Shown piece after piece: positions 60,301 to 64,000 of a stretch of 64,000 nt of DNA (positions are counted from its first letter, which is position 1; every line of letters begins with the position of its first letter). The notes under the pieces were generated by a model. That model saw nothing but the letters and a program-made list of their open reading frames with translations, was not told where the DNA came from and did not search any database. The position numbers were made by a program, and so were the translations under genes. This stretch comes from Lineus longissimus (Eukaryota > Nemertea > Pilidiophora > Heteronemertea > Lineidae). Location of the stretch: assembly GCF_910592395.1 (NCBI RefSeq), contig NC_088310.1, positions 937,501-1,001,500 of the forward strand, read 5' to 3'.

Positions 60301-62930
60301 CGGTCAGTGTCCTAGGCATGAAATGGGACACCGGTAGTGACCAACTATCATATGCAAAGAAAGCTGCTCCATCCCCAGATATTCTTCTGACCAAACGCGC
60401 AGTCATAAGTCACAGCTCTAGCATTTTCGACCCACTCGGATATATTGCCCCCATGCACATTAAAGCCAAGGCCTTCCTGCAAGAACTATGGCAACACGGA
60501 CTACACTGGCACGAACCCCTTACAACAGAACTGTCTGAAAGGTGGCGCAAAATCACCATCGAATTGGAAGAAGCCATGAACATCACTGTCCCTCGGAAAA
60601 TATTGGACAACATTGACCCGCAAAATTGTGAACTACATGCATTTAGCGATGCATCCCCAGCAGCCTACGGATGCGCCATCTACCTAAAGAGTGGAACCCA
60701 GGCATCTCTCCTCATAGCCAAAACCAGAGTCAAACCGCTAAAAGCCACTACCATTCCTCGCATGGAATTAATTGCAGCACTCACCGGCTACAGACTAGCC
60801 AAGTATACGCTAGAAGCACTCCAAGGGTTAATTCCAATCAAAAAACAAGTCATTTGGATCGATTCTCAGATCGTCCTACATTGGATTACAAGCGATAAGA
60901 AACTTCCTGTGTTTGTTCAGAATCGTGTGAATGAGCTGAGGAAATTCCCAGGTGAATTTCGCTATGTGCAATCAAAAGATAACCCCGCTGACCTCCTAAC
61001 TCGAGGCATCACTGCACAGGAACTGCGCGACTCCCCACTGTGGTGGACAGGCCCCAGCTGGTTGAGTACCGGGATGTACCCACCCACGCCAACAAAACTT
61101 CTTCATAATGTACTCTTACAGCAAGCCGCCACTACTGATGACGTACCAGACCAGGTACGAGACGACACTAGCGACCACGCCCCAGATGTCAGAGACCAGA
61201 CCCATCACCCCGCTACAACACCGCTGCAACACCCGGGTATCGCCAAGGTCATTGACGTCACACGTTTCAGTTCGTACCGCAAGCTTCTCAGAATCACCGC
61301 ACTTGTCCAGAAAATCGCAAAAGTCTGGATAACAAAGGATAAGACCAATCTCAAGACCCTGATCCAAGCCACTGCACAGGAAACTTCTGCCGCTGAGACA
61401 CTGTGGATTAAAGCCATACAAACGGACTGCTATCACAATGAGATAGAAATCCTCAAAGGAAAGACCGCCACAGGACCCCTAGCTGGTCGCAGCAAAACAC
61501 TTGTCAATCAACTTCGCCTATACCTCGATGAGTCAGGCCTGATTCGACTAGATGGCCGACTCAACAATGCCAGAATCAACCTCGACACCAAGTTCCCGTA
61601 TCTGGTACCACGGAAGCATCCATTCACCGACCTTCTCATAGGCAGGGCCCATGCCGCCCAATTACACTCGGGAATGCGATCTACCGTGGCATGGCTCCGC
61701 CAGCGATTTTGGATTCCGAGAATCCGGGAAGCCGTCAACTCACAACTCCGACGATGCGTCACCTGCAAGCTGATTATTGGAAAGCCCTATAGCAAACCAG
61801 AAACTCCGCCCCTTCAGGCCAGCCGCATCCAGCAAGCACCCCCTTTCACTGTTTCCGGTTGCGACTTTACCGGTGCACTAAATGTCAGACCCAAGGAGGG
61901 TGGTCCCGAGGCAAAATTCTACCTTGCCCTATTCACCTGTGCCATAACAAGAGCGGTGCACCTTGAAGTTGTTCCCGATATGACGTCACAGACCTTTCTG
62001 AATGCCTTTCGACGATTCTGTGCCCGCCGCTCCACTCCTTCACAAATGATTTCTGACAATGGCACAACTTTCATCGCCGCCGCCAATGAGATTAAGCAGC
62101 TAATGCAATCACCGGACATCCAGGCCCACATGGCCGACCAACGCTGCACTTGGACCTTCAACCCCAAACGCGCGCCGTGGTGGGGAGGGTTCTTTGAGCG
62201 CATGATTGGAATGACGAAGATGGCCATCATTAAAACTCTAAGAAGAGCGCGAGTAACACTGGATGAACTGACAACCCTTGTCACCCAAGTAGAAGGCATA
62301 CTAAATGACCGACCCCTCACGTACATTGGTGACATGGACATCACTGCCCCTCTGACGCCAGCACACCTTCTCCACGGGAGACAGATAACAGGACTTCCGT
62401 ACGAAGCTACCGACTTGGATGAACTTGCTGATCCGAACTTTGGAGATAGTCTTAACAAACGCGCTAAACGACTGGCGGTACTGATTGATCACTTTTGGCA
62501 ACAGTGGTCATCGGAATATATCCCTTCGTTAAGGGAGAGACATATTCGATCGAAGCGCGGCCATCGCGAAACCCGCGTAAAAGTTGGTGAAATCGTCCTA
62601 GTCCACAGTGATGAAACCAAAAGGGTCAATTGGAAGATCGCTAAAATTGAACGCCTGATCTATGGTCAAGATGGTATCGCACGTGCCGCACAAAATAAAA
62701 CATCATCGGGAGTGACTAACCGCCCAATAGCGCGCCTTTATCCTCTTGAAGTCACTGCCGCTGAAACTGCGCCGATCGCTGCCCAGGTTCACGAGAAACA
62801 CAATGAAGCCCAGCAAAACACAACGCAACAGGCACCTGTAAACAACAGGCCACCAACACGCAATGCTAGCAAGAACGCCAGAAATAAGATAATGCAATGG
62901 GCAAACGTACTTAATGGCAAAGACGATTAA
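57387..62930 (+). CDS. BEL/Pao gag-pol polyprotein (1847 aa)
   Basis: One frame from ATG (context AAATATGGC) to TAA. In order, by approximate residue: N-terminal helical gag; the DUF1759-type gag segment characteristic of BEL/Pao (150-290, LPKLQLSTFSGNILEW); zinc knuckles (363-425: CVFCSTDNHPSVHC, CFNCLGNHRAKFC, CHKCRRRHHTALC); an aspartic protease (DUF1758 type) with ILDEGSQRSF at about 492, DEG replacing D-(S/T)-G; reverse transcriptase (780-930) with RVVYDAS, LSSDIEKAFLNI and YVDN at about 914; RNase H (1085-1170: AFSDAS, PRMELIAA, IWIDS); integrase with an HHCC zinc domain (1411-1460) and catalytic D (GCDFTG, 1492), D (SDNGT, 1557) and E (GFFERM, 1604); and a DUF5641-like tail (1712-1790). 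There is no envelope gene. Length and domain order are typical of the superfamily. Confidence 0.96.
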   Translation: MAPTPEEVAADKLKRMVHERGSKRATMTRLINKMEDVVKELNAEAAVDTTLDVTKLDQVFAKLALVPTKLAEIVALDKDIIKATPTDTVDHAVTEAEDYTSNVEEKHIILKKIYDRLASPKQPKPATLARTPAPTNTSTTPTVPVTKNVHLPKLQLSTFSGNILEWTTFFDGFTAAIHNNNALGNVQKFQYLRAQLQGEASLAIAGLQLTDANYASAIELLRERYGQNHKLKAALMKALWDLPKPSDEIDNVKSFYDQLESHIRGLRAIGMEESSYGDLLVPLIMEKLPRRLRQLITRDHGARDWQLQEVREAIKREIDISIQGDAILDLCNDSNIGYATPTAAFSVNATRNTSMSEKKRAKCVFCSTDNHPSVHCKSVTDPKRRWEIVKRADLCFNCLGNHRAKFCNSTTKCHKCRRRHHTALCDSSRQASNRSSNPSSTAKPYNEREQAKTATTVHQKLVNTKPLMLGPAILKSAVATAKSPTRSTKVNIILDEGSQRSFITAKCASNLELKPQSREMIKIAPFGANAKAVRALDNVIVQIETASRVENVPMKMLIVPKISAPISTCPQAIFALPHLKNLKFAETSSGDFMEIDILIGADYYWSIVGDKIVRPAENTLGPVAVSSKFGYLLSGPTPANIEGQRDEYTPALLTTVLNVLASHTLEDKIAQSYWDLETIGIKDDTEEKESDFLLNYRDTCLERDDNGKYVARLPWLDNHPILPTNYHVAKARTRSMVRKLSPDLLSKYQDIITTQLQRHFIGRVANDNINIGHYLPHHAVLKDSSASTPIRVVYDASCKKSNDHPSLNDCLDPGPNCLNELNAILLRFRMHPIGLSSDIEKAFLNIRLNEEDRCFTKFLWLSDPSDPESDFHTYQFEAVLFGTVSSPFILQAVLHTHLDAATSSRIAADVKNNIYVDNVVTGVATTDTAMEYYNTANAIMSDCGFKLRAWTSNGATVRDQAQADDINETKTTVSVLGMKWDTGSDQLSYAKKAAPSPDILLTKRAVISHSSSIFDPLGYIAPMHIKAKAFLQELWQHGLHWHEPLTTELSERWRKITIELEEAMNITVPRKILDNIDPQNCELHAFSDASPAAYGCAIYLKSGTQASLLIAKTRVKPLKATTIPRMELIAALTGYRLAKYTLEALQGLIPIKKQVIWIDSQIVLHWITSDKKLPVFVQNRVNELRKFPGEFRYVQSKDNPADLLTRGITAQELRDSPLWWTGPSWLSTGMYPPTPTKLLHNVLLQQAATTDDVPDQVRDDTSDHAPDVRDQTHHPATTPLQHPGIAKVIDVTRFSSYRKLLRITALVQKIAKVWITKDKTNLKTLIQATAQETSAAETLWIKAIQTDCYHNEIEILKGKTATGPLAGRSKTLVNQLRLYLDESGLIRLDGRLNNARINLDTKFPYLVPRKHPFTDLLIGRAHAAQLHSGMRSTVAWLRQRFWIPRIREAVNSQLRRCVTCKLIIGKPYSKPETPPLQASRIQQAPPFTVSGCDFTGALNVRPKEGGPEAKFYLALFTCAITRAVHLEVVPDMTSQTFLNAFRRFCARRSTPSQMISDNGTTFIAAANEIKQLMQSPDIQAHMADQRCTWTFNPKRAPWWGGFFERMIGMTKMAIIKTLRRARVTLDELTTLVTQVEGILNDRPLTYIGDMDITAPLTPAHLLHGRQITGLPYEATDLDELADPNFGDSLNKRAKRLAVLIDHFWQQWSSEYIPSLRERHIRSKRGHRETRVKVGEIVLVHSDETKRVNWKIAKIERLIYGQDGIARAAQNKTSSGVTNRPIARLYPLEVTAAETAPIAAQVHEKHNEAQQNTTQQAPVNNRPPTRNASKNARNKIMQWANVLNGKDD

Positions 62931-63497
62931 ATGATACGTGTTATTTAGTACGAGTGACGAAGTGGCAGTTCAGGACATGTTATTTAGGGTGTGGCACAAC
63001 GAGAAAACTGATCCATAGGACAATATACATGTAATAACAATGTAATGAATAGCCGTGTGAACGCGTCACAAGAATTCATATTAGTGCGTTATATAGGACT
63101 CTATAGTAGATCATACTACAAACTCATTATTGTCATTCGAACTGTCTCATGCACACTATATTCTGTGCCTTTAGCTGATTGAAATAGGACTTTAGAAATT
63201 TGACTACATATACATTGTACTTCGAATTAGTACAAGTCTGCAAGTCTCATATATACTTTGGAGTTTTCGCAATCTCCACAGAGCAATTTAGAGATCCGGT
63301 TTGAATACAGGACACTTTAGAAGTCAAGTTAATTGATCTTGGCATAAATACGGTGTAATCTTTCTAGTTTATGATTGTTTACTCTAGGACTTTAACGTAA
63401 AGGTGGCTACCTTGACAGCTTGTTTTTACAAGGGATTGGTCCCTTTGATAGCGTACAAGTCATTTTGGTTTCAATGCCAGACACATTTTCCTGCCCT
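62931..63497 (+). other. 3' non-coding region of the retrotransposon
   Basis: About 570 bp, AT-rich, between the gag-pol stop and the purine tract. No reading frame of note and no envelope remnant. Confidence 0.75.
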
Positions 63498-63505
63498 GGG
63501 GAGGA
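63498..63505 (+). other. Polypurine tract
   Basis: GGGGAGGA abuts the TG of the 3' LTR, the expected position of the plus-strand primer. Confidence 0.8.
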
Positions 63506-63774
63506 TGTGCCGACGCACCTTCCATCATACACTTAATTACTGAGCATATAAGCTCCGCCTCCTGTCAGGCCATATTTGGATTGACTCCTTCCGGTACTTT
63601 CTTAACCAATCGTGTTTACTTCCCCTTTTCGGACTTTTCTACCTGTAAAGCCTGTGATGAATAAAGTTAGTTAGCATAAGTATATCGTCGTTGTAACATC
63701 TCTCTGCATGTCTTGCATGGACTATACTCTGGACCACGTGGACTATATATGATAAACCCGCAATAGGCCGAACA
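63506..63774 (+). repeat. 3' LTR
   Basis: 269 bp, offset 6,468 bp from the 5' LTR and identical to it as far as I can read. The AATAAA at 63660-63665 would terminate the element's transcript. Confidence 0.95.
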
Positions 63775-63779
63775 CTTCG
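63775..63779 (+). other. Target-site duplication, right copy (CTTCG)
   Basis: Direct repeat of 57033-57037, immediately after the terminal CA of the 3' LTR. Confidence 0.9.
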
Positions 63780-64000
63780 CGACTCACTAACGTGTTTGTT
63801 TTTCACATACATTGTTCTAGTGGTTTTCGGAAAAGAAGGCCTAAAATGTATAGTATCTAAAACAATATTCAGTTAATGGAATTACACTTTTTTCCATTAC
63901 TGTTTGCTTGATATTGCCCTATTACCCTTTTCATGAATCAATTTTGAGCATTATGTTTACAACGTATTTATTATATCACGAAATAATGCCAAATACTTGC
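63780..64000. other. Flanking DNA after the retrotransposon
   Basis: AT-rich. No gene, repeat or signal recognised in these last 221 bases. Confidence 0.5.

Larger units (their letters stand above)
57038..63774 (+). mobile_element. Complete BEL/Pao LTR retrotransposon
   Basis: 6,737 bp, bounded by 269-bp direct LTRs that begin TG and end CA, with a 5-bp target duplication, a primer-binding-site candidate, one uninterrupted gag-pol frame and a purine tract before the 3' LTR. No frameshift or stop was seen, and by eye the two LTRs are identical at every base. This implies a very recent, possibly still competent, insertion. Its base and codon use (C- and A-rich, many ACC/GCC/ATC codons) differ from the host exons. 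Confidence 0.96.

Overview
The window is metazoan nuclear DNA. Genes are split by short GT-AG introns, and there is a kinesin/START-type gene, an N-terminal acetyltransferase gene and an intact BEL/Pao LTR retrotransposon. Long introns, minisatellites, and tandem and inverted repeats suggest a marine invertebrate (lophotrochozoan or invertebrate deuterostome). I cannot name the species from sequence alone.

Bases 1-45221 (+ strand) look like the 3' part of one very large gene resembling STARD9/KIF16A, a kinesin-3 with a C-terminal START lipid-binding domain. The motor would lie upstream of the window. A single giant coding exon, open from the left edge to a splice donor at 33328, encodes more than 11,000 residues. 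In order it holds an acidic Ser-rich region with a poly-Asp/basic patch, a three-copy diverged repeat, about 16 plakin-like repeats, an array of about 120 near-identical 50-residue units (150 bp each, in exact register over 17.7 kb, with a five-unit 750-bp higher-order period), a second array of about 21 acidic 47- or 56-residue units, three copies of a linker module, a cluster of TQT motifs resembling dynein light chain (LC8) sites, and a helical C-terminal part. Six small exons and one stop-containing exon follow (33547-39429). Six further exons (41000-45221) encode a complete START domain. Exon phases predict two alternative ends, with and without START, or alternatively a separate START gene.

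Bases 48685-50555 (- strand) hold a complete six-exon NAA20 gene, the catalytic subunit of the NatB N-terminal acetyltransferase (173 residues). It is convergent with the START exons.

Bases 50600-57032 are repeat-rich and without a recognisable gene: a long inverted-repeat pair (about 51.1-51.4 kb and 56.2-56.6 kb) encloses three copies of an 832-bp tandem repeat, and degenerate minisatellites lie inside and just outside the pair.

Bases 57038-63774 are a structurally complete BEL/Pao retrotransposon: apparently identical 269-bp LTRs, a 5-bp target-site duplication, a polypurine tract and one uninterrupted 1847-codon gag-pol frame. It appears to have inserted very recently. The last 220 bases show nothing recognisable.

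The strongest candidate for something undescribed is the giant repeat exon. Its three repeat classes share a G-K-x-V-[ST]-L-x-E-I core, as if a plakin-like repeat had been repeatedly amplified into an enormous, perfectly in-frame protein spacer between a (presumed) motor and a lipid-binding domain.
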